From contig MU278353.1 in assembly GCA_022385755.1 (NCBI GenBank), positions 891,000 to 954,999 of the forward strand: a stretch of DNA of 64,000 nt, in the 5' to 3' direction. Within the stretch, counting starts at the first letter, position 1; every line of letters starts with the position of its first letter. This DNA is from Trametopsis cervina. Taxonomy: Eukaryota > Basidiomycota > Agaricomycetes > Polyporales > Irpicaceae. A program made the position numbers and the translations under genes. Below, piece after piece: positions 33,910-46,200 of this stretch. The notes under the pieces were generated by a model. It saw nothing but the letters and a program-made list of their open reading frames with translations, was not told where the DNA came from and did no database searches.

Positions 33910-35871
33910 CTATGTCAACCTTACGATCGGGCGTTCCAGACTGCTTGAGACAGAATGTTCACAAAACATTTCGGGGAGTAACATGAACACGAGCCATACC
34001 TTCACTATAACGAGGCTCTGCTCGTCAAATAGAAAGCGTCGGTAGCCCGACACATATATCGGCCGAGACACCGCCGCGTATGGCAGTGAGCTCACCACCG
34101 GCTCTTCAAACGTGTCTAGTCCTGGTAGTACAGTCTCCTCTGTGTGCACCTCATACTTCCACTGCCGGTTCTCCCCATCTCCATCATCAAACTCAAGGTT
34201 GCACGGGTCATCTTTGCGATTTGGGTGCACGTTGAAATCAAAGATGCATAGGTCAATGTGCATGGATCCTCTAGGGAAAGCTTGTGTGTATGCCCTGGAG
34301 AATGCCACACGATATCCGTTGGTAGACCTGGCCACAAGGGAAAGTAATATTCATGATCAGCCTTAGTTTTCTGGCAGTAAAGGCCTTACTCGTTCCGCAA
34401 GCCCTGCCGCAAGAAGCGTGTGTATTGCGGGCCCCACCACTTCCACGCCAACACGTTCTCATGCATATCAATGGGAGGAGCGTCAGGAGCCCCGGACGTT
34501 GCAAAGTGAGCACAGGCTGTCGGAACGAGGATGTGCTGAAGATGATTTGCCACGCCTTCGCCCTTGCGCACCTGAGCCATCATGCCTAGGAGTGTCTCGT
34601 TCTTGACATGGAGCGCGAAGACCAATTGCGAAGTATAAAAAAGGGTTACAAGGTGGATCCCGCGGCCCTGTCTCTGAATGAAAGGCGAGTGTAGTGCTTC
34701 TGGGTCCGCCAGGTATGACGAGGACTGTACCGTCGTCAAATCAAGCCTGCGATTAGGGAGCACCTTAGGAAGACGTAGCCTTAGCACACGTGTGGGAGGC
34801 TCGACCGTGTCAGATGAAGTAGTTGAATCGTGGATTTCATACAGGTCAAGGGATCCGGAGTCGTATATGCTTGCGATCATGTATGCACGAGGGCTGAGGA
34901 ATGTAGGACGATGAGATAAGTCCGTCTCGAGGTTCTGGTGGGCATGTTGCCGTCAGCGGTATGCCAGGCCACAACAGTACCAATATGGGACGCACAACAA
35001 GAAGCGCCCCTGTATGCCAGTTGAATATGTGCAGATAGTGATGTCCCGTGTATCTCTCCCCCCAGAAGAAGTTCACGCTGATGATATCCCCTATAATCTG
35101 CAAAGGAGACATAGAGACCCCCATTTGCGGCGTCACGGATAATATGGTCGGGAAGATCAGAGGTGATATAGTCGCAAGTGGGTGGGTCTCCCGCAAGCTG
35201 AGAGTGCTAAGATGCACAATTATCCCCAAGCTTTACCTAATATGATGTGAACTTATTCAACATATACTGAATGAACGCACCTTACGTCCCGCGTGAGCAA
35301 CGCCAATAGGTCCTGCGTAGGATCAATAGCAGACTCCTTCGTCCAGAATGGCATATCGCCCCCCACCGCCCTCTGCTGCTGCTCTGTACCGTCGGCGCAC
35401 AAATCAGATTTTGTATGAGGCCATATAGCAAGGAGTGCCGATGACGCTGTCACGTTGTCAACCTGTCCCACAAAGACCCCTCCGATTAGCTTAAAGTCCC
35501 CGTACTCGTAGGGAAGACTTATGGACGCCTTGTACGTCCAATCCAACGTTCGCCATCGTCGCCGCCTGTCGAGCAGGAGGGTAAGCCTGTCTTGTGTCGT
35601 CACCAGACCACATTTGTCCTGGTCCACATTGTCGACGAGATCATCGGCACCCAGTTCGATTATGTACTGCAGCTCAACGGAGCTGCGGATGAGCTCCTGG
35701 AACAAGCGGGAGATCTAAGAGATATGGTGGGGCGGGTGAAAGACGTGGGTGTCAGGGCCGAACGGAAGACGAGAGACGTACTCTTTGGGCAGACACAAGC
35801 TGACGCCAGTCGAGATAAGACAAAATATGTATGAGGGTTTCTGAAGGGGTCTGTAGTAGGACTGAACCCAT
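33910..35871 (-). CDS. F-box protein
   Basis: Likely SCF ubiquitin-ligase adaptor, one of the many lineage-specific F-box proteins of mushrooms. Exon 1 (35871-35782) encodes MGSVLLQTPSETLIHILSYL and the following DWRQLVSAQR; exon 2 begins at 35714 with ISRLFQELIRSSVELQYIIE. Together these form a classical N-terminal F-box that would bind Skp1. Three further exons follow (about 35225-35000, 34940-34387 and 34330-33910), with beta-rich sequence and no repeat I can name: HLSTLSLRETHPLA, YMIASIYDSGSLDLYEIHD, VLAWKWWGPQYTRF, and a final exon with GSMHIDLCIFDFNVHPN. About 570 residues. The intron near 35290-35225 is the least certain. Substrate unknown. Confidence 0.82.
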
Positions 35872-36082
35872 GGTGAACGTGAAGAGAGAGCTGTTGAGGG
35901 ACGGCTGTCTGATACATTCTTCATCACACTGGATCTGGTAATGCAGCTTCTTCGTGGGTAACGTAACTGATGAGCCACCTGAGTGCACTATTTCAACGCA
36001 GTGTAACTGGAACAAGCTTGTATCTCTGACCCGTCACTACTGTCCGTGGCGCTGTATTATATTTGTTCACTTCACATCTACA

Positions 36083-37154
36083 TTACGTATTTACTTGTGC
36101 CCGCGCCCTCCTCTTCTCAACGGCTTTGAGCACCCAATCTGTGATCTCTTCAGGGAACAGCGGCAATCCCTCGGTCAACCTGTCTGGCTCATGGGCCAGT
36201 ATCACAATCACGTTCGGCCACTCTTTGTTCAACTTCACGAGCCGAGTGACGGTCTCCCTTGCAGTAACGATATCCTCGTACATCCTGTCGCCGATGAGAC
36301 GCACCCCAGGGTCATACGCTTCCCTGTGGTGACACAGATCTCCGGCCAGGAAGACAAAAGTATTTGCAGCAACTCGAGCAAGAGCACAGATGTGACCCGG
36401 ACAATGACCCGGGGTATCGATGAGGTATAGTGATCCGTCGCCAAAGAAGTCAATGGCATGCGTGAAGGTTCCGAGAGGAGAGACTGATTTGAAATCGGTG
36501 GATGAGACGTCCTTGAAGTTGATGAACGTGTATTTGTTCGCCTTAGGAAGTTCGTGGATGGAGCCCCTTGGATTCTGTGGGTATAATCGAGTTGGGAGGA
36601 TTGTCTCGATGTCGCCTCCCATTACTATCTCTGAGGTAGGGAAGAGGCTGGGGTCACCAATGTGATCCCAGTGAAGATGGCTACAGGGTGTTATGTTAGG
36701 ATATGTACTTGTCAAAACAACATGAGTGATCGTGTGAGTCTCACCTCAGGATCAGAGTATCTATTTCCTCCGGCTTGACGCCGCCAGCTCTCAGCTGGTC
36801 TGCGACATCATGTGGGCACTCTGCCTTGAATAGATCATGCACTCTGCTTTGCAAGGCAGGGGGATAGCCCTCCCCATTCTTTCATGGGGCATGTCCATCA
36901 GCCACTGTTTACCCATGTGATAAGTAACTCGATGTGCTCACCTTCCGAATTCCTAGATCGAACAGAGTTTTGCCTCGTGTCGGATGTTCAATCAGGAACG
37001 AGAACACAGGGACTTGTGCGCCAATATCATCTGGTTCGTCGCGACTGTCTTGCAATGCGAGCCTTATAGGGAGCCAGACTTTGCCTCCAACTATAGCTTT
37101 GACGGTGACGTACGTCTGGTTCTCGAGGTCTGCGGGTAGGGCGGAGGAAGACAT
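36083..37154 (-). CDS. Metallo-beta-lactamase-fold hydrolase, lactonase-like (copy A)
   Basis: Three exons, 37154-36942, 36878-36745 and 36680-36083, give 314 residues. The zinc signature HLHWDHIGD follows an exon junction. Other ligands are seen in order: His in DTPGHCPGH, Asp in LAGDLCHH and His in VILAHE. This is the arrangement of AiiA/AttM-type N-acyl-homoserine lactonases. Intracellular AHL lactonases of this superfamily are known from the mushroom Coprinopsis cinerea, so quorum-signal or other lactone hydrolysis is plausible. No signal peptide. Paralogues lie at 41572-42625 and 48105-49149 with identical intron phases. Starts MSSSALPADLENQTYVTVKA. The substrate is not determined by sequence. 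Confidence 0.92.
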
Positions 37155-37581
37155 AGTGGGGATAAGGGTTCTGTTAAGGGATTCGCCTGGATCGTTTAGA
37201 AGGTACTTCTATATAGCTGCACAAATGATTAAGCACTGGTCCAGCTCGGGAATCATGTCATGAGTCATATGTTTGCGCGATCCGCAGCATTGGCAGCTAT
37301 CGATATGGCGTTGCTTGCGTATAGGTATGAGATGATTAGATACGCCACGTCCTATCGGTGGCAGCAAACCAAACAAAAGCAAGGACTGTCTGCGTTCATG
37401 GTCATGATTTACAGCGCACAAAACCAAAAGGCAGGGACCTCGAGCATATTGACGACGCACAACTGAATACAAAGCTCCCGGAATGGCGACTATACTGTAC
37501 ATTTCTAAGTATGAACAAATCAGCGCAATACCCCGATCACGGCCTCTTTGAAAGTGTACATACATTGGAGTCATTCGCTGC
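37155..37581. other. Intergenic between lactonase copy A and the alpha/beta hydrolase
   Basis: Upstream of copy A and 3' of the alpha/beta hydrolase, both leftward. A candidate TATA-like 'tatata' lies at 37210-37215 about 60 bp upstream of the copy A ATG. No gene seen. Confidence 0.45.
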
Positions 37582-38736
37582 TCACGCTGCAGCTGTCAAG
37601 GCATATTCCCACACAAAATCAGCGGCCTCCTTGATCATTTCCGCAGTACACTCATGGCCAACTCCGGGATACACGAATACTTTCTTCACGCCCTGTTCTC
37701 CCACGTTCAAGTTCGAGACCACTTCCTCACTGCTCGTCCATGGGACAAGGCGGTCTTCTTTGCCGGATAAGACTAGGATCTTCTTCCCTAAGAAAGGGTT
37801 GGAGGAGTCGGATGCGGTGTAAGGCACTTGCGCCGCGTCGGTGGCCTTGAGGAGATCTATGAAGGTCTGCGGTGCGATGGGAGGAGCGAAGTCAACACCA
37901 GATGTTTGAGCTCGGTCCTTGATTAGGTTCGTATAGTTCGGGCATCCTGCAAGTGACAACGGAGTTGACCATTGTCTTAGTCCACTCGCATCTATGGTAC
38001 TTACCAATTATGGGTACGCCGAGTGTGACTCTGGGTTCTGTGAAAGGTTATTCGAACTGTGATCTCTGTCGCGGTCGATGGTGCCTACCATGACGAAGAG
38101 ACCACCAAGTGGCATGGCCTCCGAGACTTACGCCTGCTACGAGCCACTGAACCACTTTCGCTTCATCCGAGGGGAAAATGTGCGCGGGAAGGAAGTCTAT
38201 CAGGAAAGACACGTCTTTTGCGGTGCCAACTGGGTGCAAACCGTTCAGGAACTTGTGCATAAAGTAGGCCAAGGAGGGGATTCACCATATACCGCGTACA
38301 TGTCAATCCTACAATGATAGATTGTTATGTGTCATTTGTTCATGAACTCTGAACTTCGGTTTCGGCACTCACGCATGCCTCTCGTTTCCTTCTATCCACA
38401 CCCCATTTGTGAGTTTATGAGTTAACCTATGACCGTGGTTGCGTTGATCCTGCAGAGCATCATGAGACATCACATCATACATATCCCACTTACTCGTTTA
38501 CTCACAAAGGTCACGACCACCAGCTGCTTTTCCTGTTTTCCCTCCGCCTCATGTTCTGTAATGCGCGTTAGTATGCGCTCCGCGGTGGATTTGTACTTTT
38601 CTGCAAACTCCGTTCTGCCATGCAGCAAGAACAGAACAGCCACTTCTCCCTTGATACTGGAAAGATCGCCGTTTGTATAGACTTGAACAGGGAGTCCTGC
38701 AACAAACAAGTCGTGTCGAGAGACAGATGAAGACAT
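37582..38736 (-). CDS. Alpha/beta hydrolase
   Basis: Serine hydrolase of the alpha/beta fold. About six exons: 38736-38506 (MSSSVSRHDLFVAGLPVQVY start), 38449-38373, a short exon near 38309-38286, about 38230-38085, a short one near 38045-38010, and the last to 37582. The oxyanion segment AVLFLLHGRTEF is in exon 1 and DQRNHGHR in exon 2. The nucleophile elbow GVSLGGHATW is clear. The acid is probably Asp in LSGKEDRLVPW and the base His in YPGVGHECTAEM, so the triad is complete. About 300 residues. No signal peptide. Same strand as lactonase copy A, 427 bp upstream of it. Ester, lactone or thioester substrate cannot be chosen. Confidence 0.88.
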
Positions 38737-39774
38737 CGTGGAGTTTCAGTAGTAAGCGGAAGGACAGAGATAAAGGAGTTAAGTAGCTCGAACGTGCTTG
38801 TTGATGGGCTCATGTGACGGCAAGGCGCAATAGCTAGACTGGCCAGGATGAGAGTACACTTCCCACCGACGGTTTTTGGGTTGAGTTCAGTGGGAATCCC
38901 TACTGACGGAACACCGCGACACGACACCGCTGCACATTATCGCAGTAGTCAGTGTGGCTTGCCAAAGTGTGCGCGTAAGTAGTGGTCTTTCAGCTGAGCT
39001 TAGCATGTTCGGTACAGGTTCTGAGAAGTTCGAGCAATGTTCAAACTGGTCGATGAGAGGGAGGTCGTCCCTCTTTGCTGTGAAGAAACAAAATGGTGGA
39101 CAAGGTTTATGATCGAAGGTGAGTCGCGTACCTAGCGCGCTTTCCAAATACAGCACTCTGTTCCCGACCACGAACTTCGCCTGCGAGCTCTCTCACATTG
39201 ATATGTTCCCTGATTTTTTTTTTTCAGTGCGTGCGGTGGGAGCGAATCCCTGGTCATCTTCTGCCTAAACAAAGCTGACAGCGTGAGTTTATCCAGGTCG
39301 CCACGTTCGATATGTTTGGCATAGATGCGCATTGACGGAAGCTCTCAAAACCTCGTGCTGCCGCGATGACCCATTGCTGCAGGTCATGTTGACAGTACGA
39401 GATGTTGAGAGTGTTGCGGGTATGTCTGTGTTGCGGTCACCAGCACTACGAACGTTCGGTCTCCTGGATGAATCAGATGGTCGCGAAGCACGATACGTAT
39501 GTTACCGTCTCCTTCTACGGCTTCCTATTATTGTGAGCCTCCCTTGACCTGGCACAGCTGATGACCGCACCGCCATCCTCATCTTCCATCTCGGCCATCG
39601 CATCAGCACTGCGTGCAACGCTGAACACCAAATATACGGCATGCGGGAATATATAACAGTCCATGCGAGCCGACCTACCATGCCGGGCTACCGCTCTTAG
39701 CTTGCTGCTCGCTGCGCTCACTGCACGATATTTACGGGAAGAACTCTGCTCTGCGGTCGTCGAACGTGTTGATC
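38737..39774. other. Intergenic region with a possible minus-strand coding fragment
   Basis: Over 1 kb between divergent genes (alpha/beta hydrolase leftward, PLC-like rightward). It contains a poly-T run at about 39219-39231 and the tentative coding fragment listed separately. No other feature. Confidence 0.45.
38887..39332 (-). pseudogene. Possible gene fragment, unrecognised
   Basis: Two minus-strand stretches look protein-like. One begins at the ATG at 39332 (MRIYAKHIERGDLDKLTLSA, then LFRQKMTRDSLPPHAL). The other, after an acceptor near 39190, reads KFVVGNRVLYLESAL and, after a possible intron (about 39123-39070), AKRDDLPLIDQFEHCSNFSE. The donor joining them is not clear because the first frame ends in an A-tract (the poly-T run on plus). 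It may be a small gene, a decayed gene or chance. No family recognised. Confidence 0.25.
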
Positions 39775-41157
39775 ATGTTGAGCCTCATCTTCTTCTCCCT
39801 GCTATCTGTACTTGTGGCTGCGGGGCCTCTGACCACCAAGAGGTAAGTCGTATTCGACTATGATGCGACATTCTTTCGATATATACGATTCTACATTTCA
39901 GAGCTACCGTATGCAATGGTCATCCGGAGTTATGCAACCGAAGTTACGGTAATGTCACTTTCCTCGGAGGTGCGTCTTATGTATATGTCAAGCCGTCGAT
40001 GCATCAACTAAATGAGCTGTAGCTCATGACTCCTTCGCGTTCAGCGAGGATCCATTTGCGCGTGCGTAGCACTACACAATATATCCTTAAACCGCAGGAA
40101 CTCAGGCTTGCTATCCGGTCAACAGTTGCACGAGACCAGGAAATCGACATACCGTCTCAACTTAACCTTGGTGTACGGCTATTGCAGGCGCAAGCTCATA
40201 TGTATGTTTAGACGACGTTACCACGTCTTAAGATGCTAAACAGCAATAATTAGGAATGACGGCGTGCTTCACTTCTGCCACACTAGCTGTGTAAGTGACT
40301 GATTTCGTTCGTTATTCTCACGGGTATTAATACCGTTGTTGGCTCCCCAGCTCCTGTTTGACGGCGGGTCTGTTCAAGACTACCTGACCACGGTGCACAC
40401 TTTCCTCCAAGCCAACCCGAACGAGGTCGTCACTTTTATCTTTACCAACCCCGAAGGTGCCTCCCTGCCCGACGTGTGGGCACCCGCGTTTGTTAACTCC
40501 GGTATTGCCGATTTGGCATTTGTACCACCCACTGTGCCTCTGAAACAGAGCGACGTGAGTGCACCTTCTATGATCTCTTCTGTGGATATACTCATGAATG
40601 CAAAAGTGGCCTACCCTCGGAGAGCTGATTGATACGGGCAAACGTGTCATCGTGTTCCTCGATGCCGGCGCGGACACCGATCGTAGCGTCCCCTATATTC
40701 TCCCTGAATTCGAGATGGTATGTGCATATTCGTGCGCGATCATTTCTTTCGTTGATTCTATGTCCGTCGTAAACCAGGTATGGGAAACGCCGTTTAGCGT
40801 TACAGACGCTACATTCCCCTGCTCTGTTGATCGTATTGCGGGACCATTGGCCACGGTAGATCATATGTACATGATAAACCACTCCCTCAACAAGGACGTA
40901 TTCGGCACAGGCATCATCGTCAGCGACCCTTTGGATGCGCCGACAACCAACAGTGTCAACTCGTACGTCCTCTGCATTTCTTCTTCACCATTTGCTTGAC
41001 TCTCATCTGTTTTGCATTTTGTGGCGACAGTATCACAGCGAACGCCGCAGGCTGTGAGCAGTTTGCCGCCGGTCGGTCACCAAACTTTGTTTTGCTGGAT
41101 TATCTGAACCTTGGACAAGGGCTTCAAGCTGTGAATCAGTTAAATGGACTGTCGTAA
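39775..41157 (+). CDS. Secreted PI-PLC X-domain-like phosphodiesterase
   Basis: Nine exons close in phase (39775-39842, 39902-39969, 40023-40061, 40126-40201, 40254-40290, 40351-40554, 40607-40717, 40778-40962, 41031-41157), giving 304 residues. The first 17 residues (MLSLIFFSLLSVLVAAG) are a signal peptide. The X-domain follows: GAHDSFAF carries the first catalytic His, LNLGVRLLQAQAH is the conserved strand-helix, and VLHFCHTSC carries the second His. VVTFIFTNPEG and KRVIVFLDAGAD are further barrel strands. No Y or C2 domain, so this is the bacterial/PLCXD-like single-domain type. It may cleave phosphatidylinositol or GPI-type substrates outside the cell. A GTAAGC overlaps the stop, so an extra 3' exon is conceivable but not needed. 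Confidence 0.9.
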
Positions 41158-41571
41158 GCCAGCGATAGGATGATTTCATGATTGAAGCGGTGTATTCTCT
41201 ATATGCGGCGCTGTTAGTGGCGTGCTATTTGACATGCACACAGAGGATGTGATGATGTGAGACCTCTTGGGATCCTGCGAAGATGTGTATATTACGACGG
41301 TTACAACCAGTACCTCACGATCGAAATACATCCGGTTTGAACGGACAGCGCTATCTACACAGCTGGGCAAAATCTCATCCTACCCAAACACCGTGTGAGC
41401 GTTTCTCGCGGGCGACTCACGTTACGCACTAAGATTACCGGGTACAATTATGACCAGTCAAGGAGCACACCGATAGGAATTTTGACTGCCTTGTGAAAAT
41501 TGGTGATGCTATAAGTACATGCTAGGGTACAGATCGATGGCGTACCGAACCTCCCCGTGAAACAGCTACCA
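41158..41571. other. Intergenic before lactonase copy B
   Basis: Should hold the 3' UTR of the PLC-like gene and the promoter of copy B. No gene or motif recognised. Confidence 0.5.
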
Positions 41572-42625
41572 ATGGCTCCTGCATTCCCCCCTGACCGTGA
41601 GGATCAACTATATGTTTCGGTTAAGCCGATAGTTGCGGGGAACATGTTCCTGCCCCACAAGGAGGTCTTTCAGGACTCGATAGACCTGCCTGAATCTGAG
41701 GGCGTCCGCATCCCCGTGTTTTGCTTCTTTATCTCGCATCCTACGGAGGGAGACGCCCTGTTCGATCTGGGTGTTCGGAAGGTGAGTTGCCAGCAGCCAA
41801 CATAGCTGGACGTGCTACTTATACGCAGTTTCTGGATTTCAATCTTAACAGCACGTCGAAGGATATCCGCCGAGTCTGCAGGACGAACCTCGGACGTACT
41901 TCGACGCGGTGTGTGAAGAGGATGTAACAGATCACCTGAAGAAGGGAGGTGTGGATCCAGCCAATATTCGAAATATCTTCCTCAGGTGAGTACATCCTCG
42001 AGAAGATGTCCTGCAAGGCTTATTACCGACTCTGCGAAGCCACTTGCACTGGGATCACACTGGTGATGCCACGCCGTTCACATCCGCAACCCTTACCATC
42101 AGTGCAGAGGCTAAGACGCTTCTCGAGACCAACGTGTATCCCAAGAACCCCGAGGGCAGCATCCCGGCGTTTCCAGAAGGCAATGCCATAACCTACGTCA
42201 ACTTCGAGTCGACCACCTCTCGTCCAGTAATCGCTCCGTTTGTAACGTTCGAACGCGGCATCGACATATACGGGGATGGCTCGTTGTATATGGTCGACAC
42301 ACCAGGCCACTATCCGGGGCATTACTCGCTTGTGGCGCGCGTTGCGCCAGACTCGTTCTTGTTCATGGCTGCCGACCTGTGCCACAACAGGTTGTGCTAC
42401 GCGCCCGGGCATCGTATCTTGAGCAAGCTCAACTATGCTGATGTGGAGACGGCACGAAAGTCAGCGCAACGGTTGGCGGCGTTGAACAGGGAAGTAGACA
42501 ACGTGGTCGTTATTCTGGCACATGAGACGCAGCGCACAGAGGAGGGCATGCCGTTTTTCCCGAACGATGTGAGAGAGTGGGTGGTGGAAGAGATTGAGAA
42601 ACGGAAGAATGTGATAAGGCCGTAG
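41572..42625 (+). CDS. Metallo-beta-lactamase-fold hydrolase, lactonase-like (copy B)
   Basis: Three exons, 41572-41781, 41851-41984 and 42040-42625, giving 309 residues. It starts MAPAFPPDREDQLYVSVKP. The zinc motif HLHWDHTGD starts right after the second intron, and the remaining ligands are in DTPGHYPGH, MAADLCHN and VILAHE. Exon 2 is 134 nt and intron phases are 0 and 2, exactly as in copies A and C. The exon 1 motif LFDLGVRK and the exon 2 motif EGYPPSL are shared. On the opposite strand to A and C. Lactone or other ester-like substrate inferred from the family only. Confidence 0.93.
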
Positions 42626-43263
42626 ATTGTGTAGTAAGTACCCGGAGAGTCATACTGTTCAAACTTGGACGTCTGACCTATGGGATCTGTTGGGTAGTTC
42701 TATTGTGGGTATCAGCAGGCCTACTGCTACGGGGGCTATAGCACACCTGTTCAGCGCAATTCTAGCTATGTCTTAGTGACGATAAGATACTCAATCGCCA
42801 TAGAGATTTCCAGGAGCAGACGTTCGTTTTTCGGACCAGAGTTATCGTGAGTACTGAGAGCAAGCGCTGCATTGTTCAACTGGGGGTAATCAGTTTGGCG
42901 CCCAACTGCGCCTCACCTAAAGGGGGTGGTCTCGGAGGCAAAAGCGCGATCACGTGGTCTTGTTGAACAGACTCGTGCCACGCCTAATTCCTCCTTCTCA
43001 CCACGTCTCCCCCCTCCCCCTCAAAACTTCTTTGTCTGCTTTGGCCTTCGTCACCGTTGTCTACGACAGCGAGTTCCGTGGCGACTGCAAAAGCCGCCCG
43101 TCGCATACAGCAAGGCCACTCTGCCCGCAATAGCCCGACAGGCGAAAACAATACTCCAGCTCTCCACCTCGCTAATTATCTCGAAATTACTCGCGTGGAC
43201 CCCCGTATTTGACTTCCCAGAATCCGCAGCGCTACCTCCACTTTCCTTTGTACTACAACTACC
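42626..43263. promoter_or_regulatory. Intergenic, upstream region of WEE1
   Basis: 3' flank of lactonase copy B and the WEE1 promoter/5' UTR. A C-rich, pyrimidine-rich run (about 43000-43020) precedes the WEE1 leader. An upstream non-coding exon is possible. No coding gene seen. Confidence 0.45.
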
Positions 43264-46200
43264 ATGCTTGCTTCTACACCAACGTCCGAATATGCCGCAT
43301 ACAGGCCTTCAAGGCGCGACCCAAGCCTCTCGCCATCGTTCACCCATCGGACTCCTCCTCGCCCACCAGTATTTCGCAGACCTATGCACTCGCCATCTCC
43401 TTTGAAGCGACACGCCTTGCCTACGGCGTCGTTAGATGACGACGATGTCTTCTCCTCTCCGGCTCAGAAAGCTTTTGCTCAGAAGGAGAACACTCCTCGT
43501 CGCAGGTCTAGCCTTTTTAACGAGGACGACGACGGGCTGTTTTTGGCACCCCCTTCATCCGCTCAATCCCACTCTTTTTTCCCGCCTTCGTCTTCGCCGA
43601 TGCCACTGCGCACACCCGTCAAGACGACCCCCAACGTGTTTGAGACACCCTCGAGACCGGCACTGTCTATCAGGGCAACAAACACCGCCACAACTGGGAC
43701 AAAGCGCAAGACAAACACATTGCCGGTCAACACACCGGATAAGTGTGTACTTACGCCGTTGAACATAACTGCGAGTTCTGGGAATGACTCTTTCGGATTC
43801 AATCGTCTTGCACCTCTTCCGGCTCCTCGCTTCGGTACTCGCACTCCTCAGACGCGAGCTGATACGGAACAGTATCTCAAGAGTCAAGAGGATTCGATGG
43901 GGAAATTGAAGCTGGGTGGGCGTGACCAGTCGGGCGAAGAAAGTGGATATGACTCGGGATTTGACGTTGAGAAGGAACGGGGGAAGAGGCCGTTCATTGC
44001 TTCGAGTACTGTGAAGGGTAAGGGGAGGAAGTCGCCGATACGGGCGCTTCTCGTTGGAAAAGCTTTAGACATGGCAAAAGACGAGGAAGTGGCAGAGTCC
44101 ATATCGCCGAGCGGTCATGTCAACAAACGACGAGCTCGCTCACGGCCCGTATCAACAGAACTCCTCAGAACAATGGCGAGCACTCCCGCGTCAGGCAACA
44201 AGGTACGGTGGTAGTAGCTGTCTGCTGAAGATATATGCTAATATTCTCCTGGTCTCTCAGGTGCAGTATGTGCCCACGCCACACCTTAGTGCAACCAAAT
44301 CTTCGGGCTCCGTGGCGTTTCCTTCCTTTACGAACGCGCGAGGGCGACGCATATCGGCATCATCCTCAAGCTCAGTTGAAATAGGCTCTCCTCGCCGTCG
44401 TACTCGGGTACCATCCGCAGCTGCAGCGCGCACTCGAACACAGTCGCAACACCACCGTGCTCCTCTTAATAGGCTTACTAGTCAAAGCTCTGCAACACTA
44501 TTTTTTGGACCCTCTATCCCGCAGACGGAGGCTAGACCCAAGAAATGCAGCACTGACGCTATGAGCATTGATGTACCATCGCCTCTTTTGTTGTCTGGAA
44601 GGCCGCAGTTTCGTGCTCGGCATTCATACGCTGGCGAGCCATGGCGATCTCCGAAGAGCAGCGACGAAATGGACGAAGCCGATCTTTTCTTCAGCAGCCC
44701 TCCAGCAAACTCCTCGTTCGTCTTCAATCTCACAAGTGGTACCCCCAGCCCCACCAAGAAACGGCGCATTGAACCAGTCGAAATGCTGCCTAAGAAGTAT
44801 CGACCGAGAGACTCTGGTGTTGTTCTCAATGATAGCGATGATGACCTATTCGAGCGGCCTCACTCAAGCAACCCTGGTGTTGGCTTGTTCGCGAACTCGG
44901 CCGGACAGGGTTCAAGCTCTTTCAGCTCACTTCAGTCTGAGAGCGACTTTGAAGCGCTTGTCACACCCGGCTTCGGCCCAGGACCAAACTCGGGCTGGCC
45001 AGCAGTTGGCGTGGTTAATCTCGATGACGATTGTGGGGTAGTAGATGTAGCGGGGCTAGACAACAGTGATGGCGCAGACGCTTTCATCTTGCGGACACTC
45101 ACTGCGGGGAAGAAGTCGTCAGGGTCTGGTGGAGAGCCAAAGCGCGCCCCTGGCACTCCAGTCAAGAAGGTCAAGACCTCCCATCTCATCGAACGGCCCT
45201 GGCAGAGTGCTGTTGCACATAAGATTGGGTTCCCTGAATTTGACGCTATGAAGGGGAATGCGGGAGGAAAGGAGAACAAGAAATCGAAACCGAGACAGAG
45301 TCTTCCAGCTGCTTTCCCCATGCTTGGAAGTGCAAGGCAGAGGAGAGATGCACGAGCGGGTGGGTCGAGTGTTGACTTGGACAATGAAGATGAAGAGGCC
45401 AGTCCGACGACGCGGAAGGAGACGACGTACGGGGGGTTAGGACTGGGTAGGCCGCCTGTACCGGCATTCCCGAAGACTTGCGACCCGAAGTCCAGGACGC
45501 GGTGGATGATGAGAAGAACTAGCAGTGGTGCATTCTCCAGTGGGAGCGAGACGTCAAGGAACGCAACCCCGACGCGGTTGCTGGCGAAAGGTCAGTATTA
45601 CCTGTATGCCCTCCATAAGCTTTTCTAACATAGTTACTCCAGATTGGAATGCTCATATCGTCGGACAGCGTTCGCCTCTAGTTTCTGCTTCACCTACTGA
45701 TACCAGGTCCAATACGACATCCGCCACCGCATCGCCTACAATAACATCACCTACTCTTGAGGCAATCGCAAGGCAAGTCAACACACCGGGGGCCACTTCG
45801 CCCAAGAAGACCCTTATCAATCCCAGCGCACAACGTGCAGCTAAAGCTCGCGCAAACGTGTTCCCCGGATCGGCTATTCGCGGTCGAATTTCTGTTCCCA
45901 GCCCCGAAGAACGACCTGGTCGATTCGAACACGAATTCATCGAAATCGACGAGCTCGGTAGAGGTGAATTCGGTCGTGTTATGAAGGTCCGATACAAAGA
46001 AGGGTCGAGGGAAGTGTTTGCTGTGAAGAAGTCGAAACGATTCGAAGGCGTTAAGCATAGGTAGGCCGCGGTGCAGCAGCTATGTCGCGGGATTGTTTCT
46101 GATATCTTTACAGGCTCCGTCTGAGGGAAGAAGTGGACATTCTCAAACATCTTTCTCGAGCAGCAGGTCGAGCAGGGCTGGGACTTCGCCATCCGAATGT

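Noticed and set aside
44482..45384. Open frames on the strand opposite WEE1
   Set aside because: They overlap the long low-complexity WEE1 exon and mirror its codon bias; shadows of the real gene.
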